From an uncultured Clostridia bacterium (GTDB lineage: Bacteria > Bacillota > Clostridia > Christensenellales > UBA1242): a stretch of DNA of 8,920 bases. This document shows, piece after piece, positions 1-5,890 of the stretch. The position numbers and the translations under genes were made by a program. Where the stretch lies: NCBI GenBank assembly GCA_946610635.1, contig CAMOCI010000021.1, positions 1-8,920 on the forward strand, in the 5' to 3' direction. Within the stretch, counting starts at the first letter, position 1; every line of letters begins with the position of its first letter. The notes under the pieces were generated by a model, which saw only the letters and a program-made list of their open reading frames with translations, was not told the origin of the DNA and ran no database searches.

Positions 1-833
1 CCAATAGTAACACATTTTTTGCATTTTTTTGCTATTTTTTTGCCAATTTTATCATCATTGTTTATAACTGCAATATCATCACCATAAAAAAACTTAGCTT
101 TTATTTTTTCATAATTTTTCTGTGTTTTAAAAAAATCAAGGTGATCACTTTTAACGTTGGTCAAGCATTTAACAGCAAAATTTATGCCATAAATTTTTTT
201 ATAAAATATAGCATGTGCACTAACCTCCATAATGCAGTACTCAACTTTTGCTTTAACCATTTGTGCAAATATTTTAAAAAGTTTTATACTGTCTGGCGTT
301 GTCATATGGGCATCATATTTTTTTTGGCATATAAAAACTCCATTTGTGCCAATTACTCCAACTTTTTTACCAAAACTTTTTATTAGATTTGCAATTAAAT
401 AACTACAACTCGTTTTGCCATTAGTACCTGTTATCCCTATAATTTTTAACTTTTTTTGTGGTTTATCATAAAAAATTGCGGATATAATTGCCATTGCTTT
501 TCTTACATTGTTAACTATAATAAAAAACACTTTTATATTTGTAACTTTTTTTACAAAGATATTTTTAAAAATATTTTTATTATAAAATTCATCATTATTA
601 TTTTTTTGTGAAACTTTAATAAAATAACTATTAGATTTTGATTTGTATTTTAAATAATCATTCTGTGACAATACCACCGCGTTAGCACCATTTTGGATAG
701 CTTCATCAATATAAATAACGCCATTAGTTTTGGTGCCGCTTAAACAAAAATACATTGAGTTTTTTTTGATATCTTTACTATTAAAAGATAAGTATTTAAT
801 ATGACGCAAAATGTTACTTATAGCATTTTTCAT
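1..833 (-). CDS. murE: UDP-N-acetylmuramyl-tripeptide synthetase MurE, 5' part, 3' end beyond window
   Basis: MurE is the cytoplasmic Mur ligase that adds the third stem-peptide residue to UDP-MurNAc-dipeptide using ATP. About 277 codons are visible, from an ATG at 833 to the left edge with no stop. The N-terminal domain (residues 1-60) shows the family pattern of a GTKTNG stretch followed by DEAIQNGANAVV. The P-loop GTNGKTS is at 136-142, TTPDS at 178-182, MEVSAHA at 202-208, and a TNVKSDHLDFF block at 225-235 matches the family's TNLxxDHLDYH. The C-terminal ligase domain is missing, so the amino acid added (Lys or meso-DAP) cannot be told. The N-terminus is some 15-20 residues shorter than usual, and the ribosome site is poor (AAGAAG directly against the ATG). 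The frame is open further upstream, but without a usual start codon. This is probably host chromosome flanking the element. Confidence 0.93.
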   Translation of the reverse strand, partial: MKNAISNILRHIKYLSFNSKDIKKNSMYFCLSGTKTNGVIYIDEAIQNGANAVVLSQNDYLKYKSKSNSYFIKVSQKNNNDEFYNKNIFKNIFVKKVTNIKVFFIIVNNVRKAMAIISAIFYDKPQKKLKIIGITGTNGKTSCSYLIANLIKSFGKKVGVIGTNGVFICQKKYDAHMTTPDSIKLFKIFAQMVKAKVEYCIMEVSAHAIFYKKIYGINFAVKCLTNVKSDHLDFFKTQKNYEKIKAKFFYGDDIAVINNDDKIGKKIAKKCKKCVTI

Positions 834-911
834 ACTTCTTAATATGATTGAAACTGAATTTAGGTTAAATGGATTAGTGTTAGATTACAAAAAAAATTAG
901 TATAAATAATT

Positions 912-948
912 AAAAAAATCTAAATCAAACCTGAGTTCAATTTAGATT
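912..948 (-). terminator. Intrinsic terminator upstream of murE, minus strand
   Basis: Read on the minus strand, a 14-bp stem (arms 948-935 and 930-917, with two G-U pairs) closes a 4-nt loop, UCAG, and runs into a U tract (918-912). On the plus strand there is no T run, so the direction is clear. It lies 84 bp before the murE start and about 110 bp after the terminator of the phage-like operon. It therefore ends some transcript other than the phage operon, either a host gene disrupted or displaced at the junction or a short local RNA. Confidence 0.75.
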
Positions 949-1054
949 ATCGCTGGTGGGGACGACCCAAAACAACATTTAAAATAGTCAGTAAAATGTA
1001 GCAGTATACAATGTTTTGACACAAATCTGACACAACTTTTCTAGTTTTTTTCCG
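949..1054. other. Left junction region of the element, no protein gene
   Basis: No coding frame of useful length is present between the two minus-strand terminators. The stretch holds a GC-rich patch (951-969) with a small TGGG/CCCA hairpin (957-960/966-969), a weak 6-bp inverted repeat (975-980/994-999), a TATACT box on the minus strand (1008-1003) and a tandem 8-bp repeat. It lies between host murE and the last phage-like gene, so it is the obvious place to look for the attachment site. The other copy would be outside the window, and this cannot be confirmed here. Confidence 0.4.
1017..1035. repeat. Tandem direct repeat TGACACAA-ATC-TGACACAA
   Basis: Two perfect 8-bp copies (1017-1024 and 1028-1035) are spaced 11 bp apart, about one helical turn. 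On the minus strand they read TTGTGTCA twice, about 10-30 bp upstream of a TATACT box at 1008-1003. The geometry suits a protein-binding site, either a regulator site or an integrase arm site. Nothing in the sequence decides between these. Confidence 0.45.
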
Positions 1055-1082
1055 AAAAATAACGGCCTAGACCGTTATTTTT
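1055..1082 (-). terminator. Terminator at the end of the rep operon
   Basis: A perfect 11-bp inverted repeat (1055-1065 and 1072-1082) with a 6-nt loop has an A-tract arm and a T-tract arm, so it can work in either direction. It overlaps the TAA stop (1077-1075) of the 225 aa gene. It is the natural end of the minus-strand phage-like operon and may also block plus-strand transcription entering from murE. Confidence 0.85.
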
Positions 1083-1752
1083 TAATAATAATATTCTTTT
1101 TCTTCTGCCTTAAATATGCTTGATAGCATTGATATGATATTGCAATTAAATCATTACGGCCATAATTTCTAAAATCTTGTAAAGTATACTCTTTATTTCT
1201 CTCTAAATCGAAAGGCTCAGATACAAACTTTTCTATCTCTGGCTTATCTTGCAATGCTTTACGTATATCTCTTACAGATTGTTTAGCAGATATTTTTCCA
1301 TCGTCTAGCATTTTGTTTATGTAATCATCCTGGTATGGCAATAATTCCATAAGTTTTGAATAACTAAAATTTTCAAACTCAGGTTTAACTTTAATTTCTT
1401 CTATAGAATCAACTTCTTCCTTAAAGTTACTAAAGCGCTTTAACACATTAAAGCCACGTGATAATTGAGTCTTATCCACATTAAATAATTGTTTTATAAT
1501 TCCATTAAAAGATATCTTTTTATTTCTATCAATAAACTGGCCATCTATATCAACAGTTAAATATTCAAATGCTTCCTTGTCATTATCTTGTGTTTTTAAC
1601 TCACACTGTTTTTTTAATTTATATAGGTTATAATAAAAATCAATAAAATACTTTTCATGTTGCTCAAATGATACGTTTGTTTTGTCTATTAAATTAGTTA
1701 TTGCTAAGTCATCAAAAACATATCTTAATTTACTAATACTCTCATTGTTCAT
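1075..1752 (-). CDS. Rep-coupled HTH-like protein, 225 aa, probable replication or regulatory accessory
   Basis: This is the last gene of the operon. Its ATG overlaps the end of rep by 11 bp, so translation is probably coupled; no strong Shine-Dalgarno is seen (only an A-rich AAAGAAT). Residues 82-107 (around FNGIIKQLFNVDKTQLSRGFNVL) look like a helix-turn-helix of the kind found in plasmid and phage proteins that read 'x-SQxSRxxNV'. Residues 129-167 follow with the pattern FSYSKLMELLPY...SVRDIRKAL, which I associate with the same Bacillota accessory proteins. The C-terminus is lysine-rich. There is no signal peptide or membrane segment. A role in controlling replication or copy number with Rep is inferred from the overlap and the HTH. 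I know of no characterised homologue to cite. Confidence 0.75.
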   Translation of the reverse strand: MNNESISKLRYVFDDLAITNLIDKTNVSFEQHEKYFIDFYYNLYKLKKQCELKTQDNDKEAFEYLTVDIDGQFIDRNKKISFNGIIKQLFNVDKTQLSRGFNVLKRFSNFKEEVDSIEEIKVKPEFENFSYSKLMELLPYQDDYINKMLDDGKISAKQSVRDIRKALQDKPEIEKFVSEPFDLERNKEYTLQDFRNYGRNDLIAISYQCYQAYLRQKKKNIIIKK

Positions 1753-2782
1753 ATTCTTTTTTTAATAAAACCTCCATCAAAGCCGTTAAGCCATCAACAA
1801 CTTCTTTATCAGATAAATATTGCTTATCAAAATCTCTTACTTCGACATTCATACATTTATCAATAGTACTTGTTACAGAATCAAATTCTAAACTACCACA
1901 ATTAGAACAAACTAATTTTTTGACAACTTCCTTATAATCATTATCAATATCTTCATCTTCACTTTCTCGCATGCAACCAAAAGTTGAAAAAAGTCTACTA
2001 TTGTATAAGTTATTACAAAGTTCTAATAAATCAAAAGAACTAAAATTATCAAAAGAAAATTTTGTTACATATTTAACACACTCAACAACTGCGCTTGTAA
2101 TACTTTCTAGATCATCAATATTATTTGTATATCTATTGTTCTTACCCTTTACGCCTCTAATATCAACAGAACCAATTTTATCTGTAGTATTTGCGACTTT
2201 CTGACATGCCATCTCCCATAAACCTTTAATCAAATCAAAATCTTTAGAAAAGTGGTCTTTTACTACAAGCAAATGTATATGAGGATGCCAAAGCCCTGAA
2301 TACTTACCTTTTTTAATTTCTATAGCATAAATACCACCAATAAACATTTTACGAAAAGTAGACTTTGAAAATGGATCTCTATCTGTCATATACCGCCATG
2401 CTTTTTTTAAAATATTTAAGCCTTCAGTAAGTGTTTTAGTATCTTTAATAGTCAAGGTTAAAAAATTTATTTTATAACCACTTTTTAACATTCTATTAAA
2501 TCTAGGTACAAGAACTGACATATATTTTCTAGCACGAAGATATGCACAAATAGGACAAAGCTTGTTTTTACAATAAAGTGCTGAATCAAAATGAAGCATG
2601 CCACAATCTTGACATTGATAAAGATTAACTAAAGCCATACAATCATCAACTTTATGATAAACTTTATCTATACGACTTAAACCTTTAACATCATTCTTAG
2701 TTAATTCATCAAGTGCATGTCTTAATTTTGATGTCACATATCTTCTTTGTGGATTCCTTTGTTTAACGTTATCCCAAGACAT
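1742..2782 (-). CDS. rep: Rolling-circle replication initiator, HUH endonuclease (Rep_1-like), 346 aa
   Basis: Rep nicks the double-strand origin and stays covalently bound to the 5' end through a tyrosine, priming rolling-circle replication. The motifs appear in order: a zinc-binding set CQDC (57-60) and CxxxxCPIC (71-79); motif 1 FLTLT (107-111); motif 2 HPHIHLL (166-172), where H168 and H170 form the metal-binding HUH pair; and motif 3 ECVKYVTKF (234-242). In motif 3, Y238 is the likely nucleophile and E234 sits four residues before it, the Glu/Tyr spacing of the pC194-type Rep_1 family. A further CSNCG (292-296) is in the C-terminal part. The start has a good AAGGAG seven bases upstream of the ATG. 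The leader carries a 9+5 bp hairpin, and the gene overlaps the next one by 11 bp. Length fits the family. Together with a Zot homologue this points to an inovirus-like element rather than a simple plasmid. Confidence 0.9.
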   Translation of the reverse strand: MSWDNVKQRNPQRRYVTSKLRHALDELTKNDVKGLSRIDKVYHKVDDCMALVNLYQCQDCGMLHFDSALYCKNKLCPICAYLRARKYMSVLVPRFNRMLKSGYKINFLTLTIKDTKTLTEGLNILKKAWRYMTDRDPFSKSTFRKMFIGGIYAIEIKKGKYSGLWHPHIHLLVVKDHFSKDFDLIKGLWEMACQKVANTTDKIGSVDIRGVKGKNNRYTNNIDDLESITSAVVECVKYVTKFSFDNFSSFDLLELCNNLYNSRLFSTFGCMRESEDEDIDNDYKEVVKKLVCSNCGSLEFDSVTSTIDKCMNVEVRDFDKQYLSDKEVVDGLTALMEVLLKKEYEQ

Positions 2783-3014
2783 AAAAAGACTCCTTAAAAT
2801 TGTATTTTTTTACTGGCAAATATTTACTTAGTATAGATACAGAAGCCTGACGGCTTTTTGTATCTATTTTTTTGTAACATTCAACATATAATTTGCTAAG
2901 AGATAGCACACAGTTTTTAGTGGATATTTGAGGTAGAATAAGTGCAGTATAAATTTTTAATGAATGACTGTACGTTTCTTTATTAGCAAGTGATAGTATG
3001 AGTGTATTTTTTTT
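2769..3014 (-). other. Startless open frame across the rep leader, possible gene remnant
   Basis: A minus-strand frame stays open for 81 codons from just after a TAG (3017-3015) to a TAA (2771-2769) that lies 14 bp inside rep in another frame. It has no ATG; the first alternative start is a GTG about half way. In DNA this AT-rich, 81 stop-free codons are uncommon. It could be a decayed gene end, a gene entered by frameshifting at the run of eight A's (3014-3007), or chance. No product is proposed. Confidence 0.2.
2833..2873 (+). terminator. Plus-strand terminator-like hairpin inside the rep leader
   Basis: A 9-bp stem (2833-2841/2859-2867) continues, after a small internal loop, into a 5-bp stem (2843-2847/2852-2856) with a TGAC loop. 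On the plus strand it ends in seven T's (2867-2873); on the minus strand no T run follows. It therefore resembles a terminator for a transcript running against rep. In the rep mRNA the same hairpin sits 50-85 nt upstream of the ATG. Rolling-circle replicons often use a counter-transcribed RNA at this place. Only weak plus-strand promoters are visible, for example TTGTTT (2759-2764) 17 bp before TAAAAA (2782-2787). Confidence 0.5.
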
Positions 3015-3021
3015 CTATATC

Positions 3022-3053
3022 GGGCGAACAGCGTAAACTTATTCTGTTCGCCC
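3022..3053. repeat. Perfect GC-rich inverted repeat, candidate origin or terminator
   Basis: GGGCGAACAG (3022-3031) and its complement (3044-3053) form a 10-bp stem with a 12-nt loop. It is one of the most GC-rich short stretches in the module, overlaps the last codons and stop of the 158 aa gene, and lies about 240 bp upstream of rep. T-rich sequence follows on the plus side only, so it is not a normal terminator for the minus-strand genes. A Rep recognition hairpin (double-strand origin) is an alternative from position and shape; I see no known nick sequence in it. Confidence 0.45.
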
Positions 3054-3515
3054 TGTTTCTTTTTCTTTTTTCTTTCTTGTAAATATCTTCTTTATAAATC
3101 TAAACGGTTTCAATAGTTCATCTTTTAATTTTGCTTTCAATATTTCTTTTTTTACTTTTCTTTTTTCTCGTTCTTCTTTTTTTATTAATTGTTTATAAAA
3201 TTTATTTACTTGTAAGTCTAAATCTCTTTTAAACATTTTTGTGGCCCACTTATCAGCTAACAAAATAATCTCAAAAGGTACATATTCTTGTGATATTTCA
3301 TTTTTAGCAAAAATATCATAATAATATTGTTGTATAGCAAAAAATGCATCTAACTTTCTAAAGTCTAAAGGCATGCTATTTTGTTGCTCTTTTGCTTGAT
3401 TAATATCATTTTGTAGATCTCTAATAACAGCTTTTAATTTTTCAATTTCATTAGAATGTTTATTTAATGCAGGTAACACTTCATCTGCAACAATTAATTC
3501 TTTATTATCTTCCAT
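3039..3515 (-). CDS. Coiled-coil, lysine-rich protein overlapping the Zot gene, 158 aa
   Basis: I do not recognise the family. The gene overlaps the end of the Zot-like gene by 11 bp and has a strong GAGGAGG 8-10 bp before its ATG, so the two are made together. Residues 10-48 look like a coiled coil (heptads around LNKHSNEIEKLKAVIRDLQ). Residues 55-105 are mixed, with aromatic segments. Residues 110-155 are strongly basic (many K, R and E) and predicted helical. There is no signal peptide and no clear membrane span. Tight coupling suggests a partner of the ATPase or an ssDNA-binding assembly factor, but that is inference. The stop lies inside the 3022-3053 hairpin. Confidence 0.7.
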   Translation of the reverse strand: MEDNKELIVADEVLPALNKHSNEIEKLKAVIRDLQNDINQAKEQQNSMPLDFRKLDAFFAIQQYYYDIFAKNEISQEYVPFEIILLADKWATKMFKRDLDLQVNKFYKQLIKKEEREKRKVKKEILKAKLKDELLKPFRFIKKIFTRKKKEKETGRTE

Positions 3516-4383
3516 TTTCTAGGCCCTCCTCATATAAGCCTTTAGGCACTGTATAATTAAATCTTTTGTTAAATTCTATTACATCATTAACATTACTGCA
3601 CTTATGATTTTTTTGAACTAAATCAAAGTCTTTATCTTCAGCAAAGCGCAAAAATGCTTTATTATAAAAATGTGTATCATAATACTTTGTAATGTTCATG
3701 CATGGTTTAGAACAATCAATAACAATATCTTCGGTAATAACATTTTTTGTTAAAATACCACTTTCGAGGTATGCCATAACATCTTTATTTGTTGGATAAT
3801 ATCGAGTATGTAAAGTAATAAGTTTTACATTACCAAAATAGTCAAACTCTAAGTCTGCCTCTTTATAAAACTCTCTAAAATCAGATAGATCTCTGACACA
3901 TTTATCAACTAACTCTGGCCTATGGCATACCATAAATAACTCAGTTCCCCACTGACCTAAAAGTTCTATCCATCTCTTTCTAAAATCTGGCATGATTTCT
4001 TTGTTTCTACTATCGAAATATTTATTGCCTTCATCTAAAAAGATTTTTGCATAAGGTGGCAAAAACATTGTTCGATATGTAAGAATATCACTTTTAGTTT
4101 TAGAATCATGTTTAACAACATAATGTGGTAGGCCCAAATAAAAGCCATCAACCCAATAATTCATCATAGGCTTTTTTCTAAAAGCATGTATTTCACAATC
4201 AAAATCTGTAAAGGCCAAGTGTTTAGGCTTTGACAAGTCATATCCTAAAGCATTTAAACTATCGATTTTGTTATAACAAGCATTTAATGAGTTTTGATCC
4301 AAAGCATGTAACTCAACCTGATAAACTAAATATAATGTTTTTCCGGTTCTTTGATTTCCAAAAAATATGTGTGAAATTGCCAT
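3505..4383 (-). CDS. zot: Zot/pI-family P-loop ATPase, filamentous phage assembly, 292 aa
   Basis: Zot-like (gene I, pI) proteins are the ATPases that drive extrusion of filamentous phages through the cell envelope. Walker A is GNQRTGKT (9-16), immediately after the family's opening beta strand. Walker B is KIFLDEG (113-119, D117-E118). The segment MVCHRPELVDKCVRDLSDFREFY (151-173) matches the Zot sensor region, where a 'Q/CHRP...D..vR' pattern follows the second core strand. I place the start at 4383 because GGAGGG lies 3-4 bp upstream. The frame reaches 22 codons further to 4449, but that stretch is a terminator hairpin and lacks a ribosome site. Unlike M13 pI, I see no clear transmembrane helix in the C-terminal part (residues 200-292), so membrane attachment may come from a partner. 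It follows a terminator and overlaps the 158 aa gene. Confidence 0.85.
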   Translation of the reverse strand: MAISHIFFGNQRTGKTLYLVYQVELHALDQNSLNACYNKIDSLNALGYDLSKPKHLAFTDFDCEIHAFRKKPMMNYWVDGFYLGLPHYVVKHDSKTKSDILTYRTMFLPPYAKIFLDEGNKYFDSRNKEIMPDFRKRWIELLGQWGTELFMVCHRPELVDKCVRDLSDFREFYKEADLEFDYFGNVKLITLHTRYYPTNKDVMAYLESGILTKNVITEDIVIDCSKPCMNITKYYDTHFYNKAFLRFAEDKDFDLVQKNHKCSNVNDVIEFNKRFNYTVPKGLYEEGLENGR

Positions 4384-4404
4384 ATACCCTCCAAAAAAAG
4401 TATC

Positions 4405-4441
4405 AAAAAAGGTTGTATGGCCAAAGCCAGCCAACCTTTTT
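4405..4441 (-). terminator. Intrinsic terminator between the 117 aa gene and zot
   Basis: Ten base pairs (4406-4415/4432-4441) plus an inner TGGC/GCCA stem (4418-4421/4426-4429) are followed on the minus strand by a run of six T's (4410-4405). It starts 8 bp after the 117 aa gene's stop and ends about 20 bp before the zot start. Filamentous phages often have a terminator before the morphogenesis genes that keeps them less expressed than upstream genes; this placement fits that arrangement. Confidence 0.8.
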
Positions 4442-4448
4442 ATCAACA

Positions 4449-4802
4449 TTATTCAGCATAATCAACTGAATTTTCTGTTTTTCTAAATTGTTCCAAATTT
4501 TCAAAACCTAACAAAATTGGCTTTTGACCCTCTGGCACATTAAGATATACAGCATCAACTTCAGCACCAAAAGGTATAAACACATCTGGTATCAAATCTT
4601 TTGAAAGTCGATGCTCTAACATTGAAAAACCACTGTTATGACTTTCTCTATATGGTGTTAACTGCATTAAAAATACATTGTATGAATTTCCAAAAGTTCC
4701 AGTTACTACTTGACTTCCTAAAAATCTAACCTTTGTTATATGACTGCCTAATTCTTTTTCTCTTTCACTTATTTCTCTTGTTTTTACTACTTTTTCTTCC
4801 AT
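4449..4802 (-). CDS. Unidentified 117 aa protein upstream of zot
   Basis: Family not recognised. AAGGAG lies nine bases before the ATG, with a second AAAGGA three bases before it, so the start is well supported. The first 20 residues are charged (many E and K). Residues 22-100 alternate short hydrophobic strands with turns (HITKVRFLG, VVTGTFGN, YNVFLMQL, DVFIPFGAEVDAVYL), which suggests a small beta-barrel. There is no signal peptide or membrane helix. In filamentous phages a beta-barrel (OB-fold) ssDNA-binding protein of about 100 aa is common, so that is one possible role, on weak grounds. It is transcribed after a structured leader (4857-4926) and ends just before a terminator. Confidence 0.65.
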   Translation of the reverse strand: MEEKVVKTREISEREKELGSHITKVRFLGSQVVTGTFGNSYNVFLMQLTPYRESHNSGFSMLEHRLSKDLIPDVFIPFGAEVDAVYLNVPEGQKPILLGFENLEQFRKTENSVDYAE

Positions 4803-4856
4803 GTTTCCTTTCTCCTTATTTTCCTTGTTTTTTAATTTAAAATATTTTTTTTCTAT

Positions 4857-4926
4857 GGTTGCGATGTCGCAACCTTTTTGTTTTAACCTTTAAAGTAGGT
4901 TAATTATGCTAGGACACTTTGCCTAG
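4857..4926. promoter_or_regulatory. Three tandem hairpins in the gap between the 72 aa and 117 aa genes
   Basis: The 164-bp gap holds, in plus coordinates, a 7-bp GC-rich hairpin (4857-4863/4868-4874, loop ATGT), a 7-bp hairpin (4883-4889/4897-4903, 7-nt loop) and a 5-bp hairpin (4909-4913/4922-4926, 8-nt loop). The first is followed on the plus strand by TTTTTGTTTT, terminator-like in that direction only. A minus-strand TTGACT (4960-4955) could be a -35 box for the 117 aa gene, but no good -10 stands at the right spacing. The cluster resembles the multi-hairpin intergenic regions of ssDNA phages (origin or packaging), by analogy only. Confidence 0.5.
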
Positions 4927-4966
4927 ACTTACACTATTATTAAGTTGTATTAAAAGTCAAAATTAT

Positions 4967-5185
4967 TTAATATAATTTTACTTTATCTATATCATCAAAT
5001 AAATTGTCAAAATCTTGTTTAGTAAAAGAATGTTTCATAAAGCCTGGATCATTCTGTTTAACAGGCTTGTGTACACCTTCTAAAAAACCTTGACGTTTTC
5101 CAGCTAAATATGCAACTCTTTCCTCTTTTGTAAAGCGCTTAGCATATTGCTGTTTTTGTTCTTTGGTATATGGTTTATATGCCAT
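4967..5185 (-). CDS. Small basic protein, 72 aa, with [FL]TxEER motif
   Basis: Starts three bases after the stop of the 70 aa gene, and its GAGGT ribosome site lies inside that gene's last codons, so the pair is translationally coupled. The protein is hydrophilic, basic in the first 40 residues and acidic near the end (QDFDNLFDDID, 57-67). Residues 17-29 (RFTKEERVAYLAG) match residues 47-58 of the 81 aa protein (RLTAEERAYRSG), and both proteins begin MA-aromatic-K, so the two are probably related. No membrane segment is present, which argues against a major coat protein. Function unknown; nucleic-acid binding is possible from charge. Confidence 0.7.
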   Translation of the reverse strand: MAYKPYTKEQKQQYAKRFTKEERVAYLAGKRQGFLEGVHKPVKQNDPGFMKHSFTKQDFDNLFDDIDKVKLY

Positions 5186-5188
5186 AAA

Positions 5189-5401
5189 TTACCTCATCTT
5201 TTTTGCATAACTTTTTGTATGCTGATATAACATACATTTCTTTAAAAATTTATGTACTTTTAACTCTGAATCAAAAGATTTTTTATCAGCATAAAAATGA
5301 TATCTTTTTAGCTTTTCTTCACAGCTCTTATATTCTTCTCTTAATTGGTTTTGACTGGTAGATAAAGCCTTTTGTTTTACCTTTTTACTATAAAAACACA
5401 T
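5189..5401 (-). CDS. Small basic protein, 70 aa, unidentified
   Basis: The ATG is preceded by GAGGT at six bases, a good ribosome site. The protein is very rich in lysine, with two aromatic-Cys patches (MCFYSKK at the start, KKCMLYQH near 54-61) and a predicted helical middle (residues 15-35). There is no signal peptide or membrane span. It is the first gene after the plus-strand RNA locus at 5463-5542, and the plus promoter at 5428-5456 lies in its leader, so transcription of the RNA runs away from it. It is coupled to the 72 aa gene downstream. No family recognised. Confidence 0.65.
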   Translation of the reverse strand: MCFYSKKVKQKALSTSQNQLREEYKSCEEKLKRYHFYADKKSFDSELKVHKFLKKCMLYQHTKSYAKKMR

Positions 5402-5427
5402 AAATTTACCTCAAATTTAAAATATTG

Positions 5428-5456
5428 TTGACTTTTCTATTCAAAAAGCATATACT
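5428..5456 (+). promoter_or_regulatory. Strong plus-strand sigma70/sigmaA promoter
   Basis: TTGACT (5428-5433), a spacer of exactly 17 bp, then TATACT (5451-5456); each box matches consensus at five of six positions. The predicted start is A5463, six bases after the -10 box, and coincides with the first base of the closing stem of the RNA below. It is the best promoter I find in the window and faces against all protein genes. Confidence 0.75.
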
Positions 5457-5462
5457 ATATTT

Positions 5463-5542
5463 AGATGAGACCTATAACTGATTTATCAGTTGGTTAACTT
5501 ATGTTAACAGTACAGGTAATGCTGTAATCTCATCTTTTTTTT
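5463..5542 (+). ncRNA. Putative structured small RNA, about 80 nt, plus strand
   Basis: Downstream of the promoter an 8-bp closing stem (5463-5470/5528-5535) encloses three hairpins. Hairpin 1 is 5476-5481/5486-5491 with loop TTTA; hairpin 2 is 5493-5498/5503-5508 with loop TTAT; hairpin 3 is 5512-5515/5522-5525 with loop GTAATG. The closing stem runs into eight T's (5535-5542), giving an intrinsic terminator. Start, fold and end thus define a complete unit. It overlaps only the last two bases of the 108 aa gene. It is not a tRNA: the loops are 4-6 nt and there are no conserved tRNA positions. Possible roles are an antisense or trans-acting RNA, a primer for complementary-strand synthesis (it has the right polarity, since the viral strand of filamentous phages is the coding strand), or a packaging structure in ssDNA. 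A 10-codon frame starts at 5465, without a ribosome site. No known RNA family recognised. Confidence 0.65.
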
Positions 5543-5867
5543 ATTTGCTTTTTTTACTTTTAATTTTTTCAATAGTTGGATAATCTTCAGAAGAAAACTC
5601 CCAATTATTAATTTTATGTTTTAACTGTTTTGTTTTAACAGTTAAAGGAAAGGGACTAACATAAGATTTTTCTTTATCATTAGGATCTGGATTTTTTTTA
5701 AGAGGCTTAAATTCTACAATCATTGATTTATTAAATAAACTATTCTTTTTGTGATGAGTAATACTTATAATTTTAGATTTATCACCACTACGTTCAAATT
5801 CAAAACCTGGATGACCGATTGTCTTATATGAATCGACATTTTCATAAAATTGATTTACTTTTTGCAC
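5541..5867 (-). CDS. Unidentified 108 aa hydrophilic protein with GTG start
   Basis: Family not recognised. The only usable in-frame start is GTG at 5867; it lies in the 3' arm of an 8-bp hairpin, and the nearest AAGG is 17 bases away, so initiation is probably weak or coupled to the 81 aa gene that stops 23 bp upstream. Residues 17-36 (GHPGFEFERSGDKSKIISI) and 48-70 (MIVEFKPLKKNPDPNDKEKSYV) look like conserved strand-turn segments, NPDPNDKxxSYV being the most motif-like. The C-terminus (KIKSKKSK) is basic. No membrane span or signal peptide. The frame stays open upstream of the GTG but overlaps the 81 aa gene there. The stop (5543-5541) touches the end of the plus-strand RNA. Confidence 0.65.
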   Translation of the reverse strand: MQKVNQFYENVDSYKTIGHPGFEFERSGDKSKIISITHHKKNSLFNKSMIVEFKPLKKNPDPNDKEKSYVSPFPLTVKTKQLKHKINNWEFSSEDYPTIEKIKSKKSK

Positions 5868-5885
5868 ATCATTATTTTGATGTGC
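5864..5885 (-). promoter_or_regulatory. Start-codon hairpin of the 108 aa gene
   Basis: GCACATCA (minus 5885-5878) and TGATGTGC (5871-5864) pair perfectly over 8 bp with a 6-nt AAATAA loop. The 3' arm contains the GTG start (5867-5865) and most of an out-of-frame tandem ATG-ATG (5872-5867) that opens a five-codon frame, so the hairpin would hide the start until unfolded. It begins 5 bp after the stop of the 81 aa gene, so a terminating ribosome could open it. Confidence 0.6.
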
Positions 5886-5890
5886 CTTAT

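Noticed and set aside
141..386. Plus-strand open frame of 81 codons
   Set aside because: Lies antisense within the well-supported murE reading frame; no ribosome site and low-complexity composition.
951..969. GC-rich patch reading ...CCCCACCAG on the minus strand, considered as a tRNA 3' end
   Set aside because: No T-arm or matching 5' acceptor strand can be built upstream; kept only as part of the junction region.
1971..2204. Plus-strand open frame of 77 codons
   Set aside because: Antisense shadow inside rep, whose catalytic motifs are clear.
4384..4449. 22-codon N-terminal extension of the Zot-like protein
   Set aside because: It runs through a terminator hairpin, has no ribosome site, and the internal ATG has GGAGGG at ideal spacing and gives the family's usual start just before Walker A.
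4230..4469. Plus-strand open frame of 79 codons
   Set aside because: Antisense to the Zot Walker A region and to the terminator; no supporting signals.
4934..4960. Minus-strand TTGACT followed by AT-rich boxes as promoter of the 117 aa gene
   Set aside because: At 16-18 bp spacing no hexamer close to TATAAT is present, so it is mentioned only as a possibility.
5463..5535. Cloverleaf-like fold considered as a tRNA
   Set aside because: Loops are 4-6 nt, there is no TTCGA-type T loop or 7-nt anticodon loop, and an intrinsic terminator is built into the closing stem.
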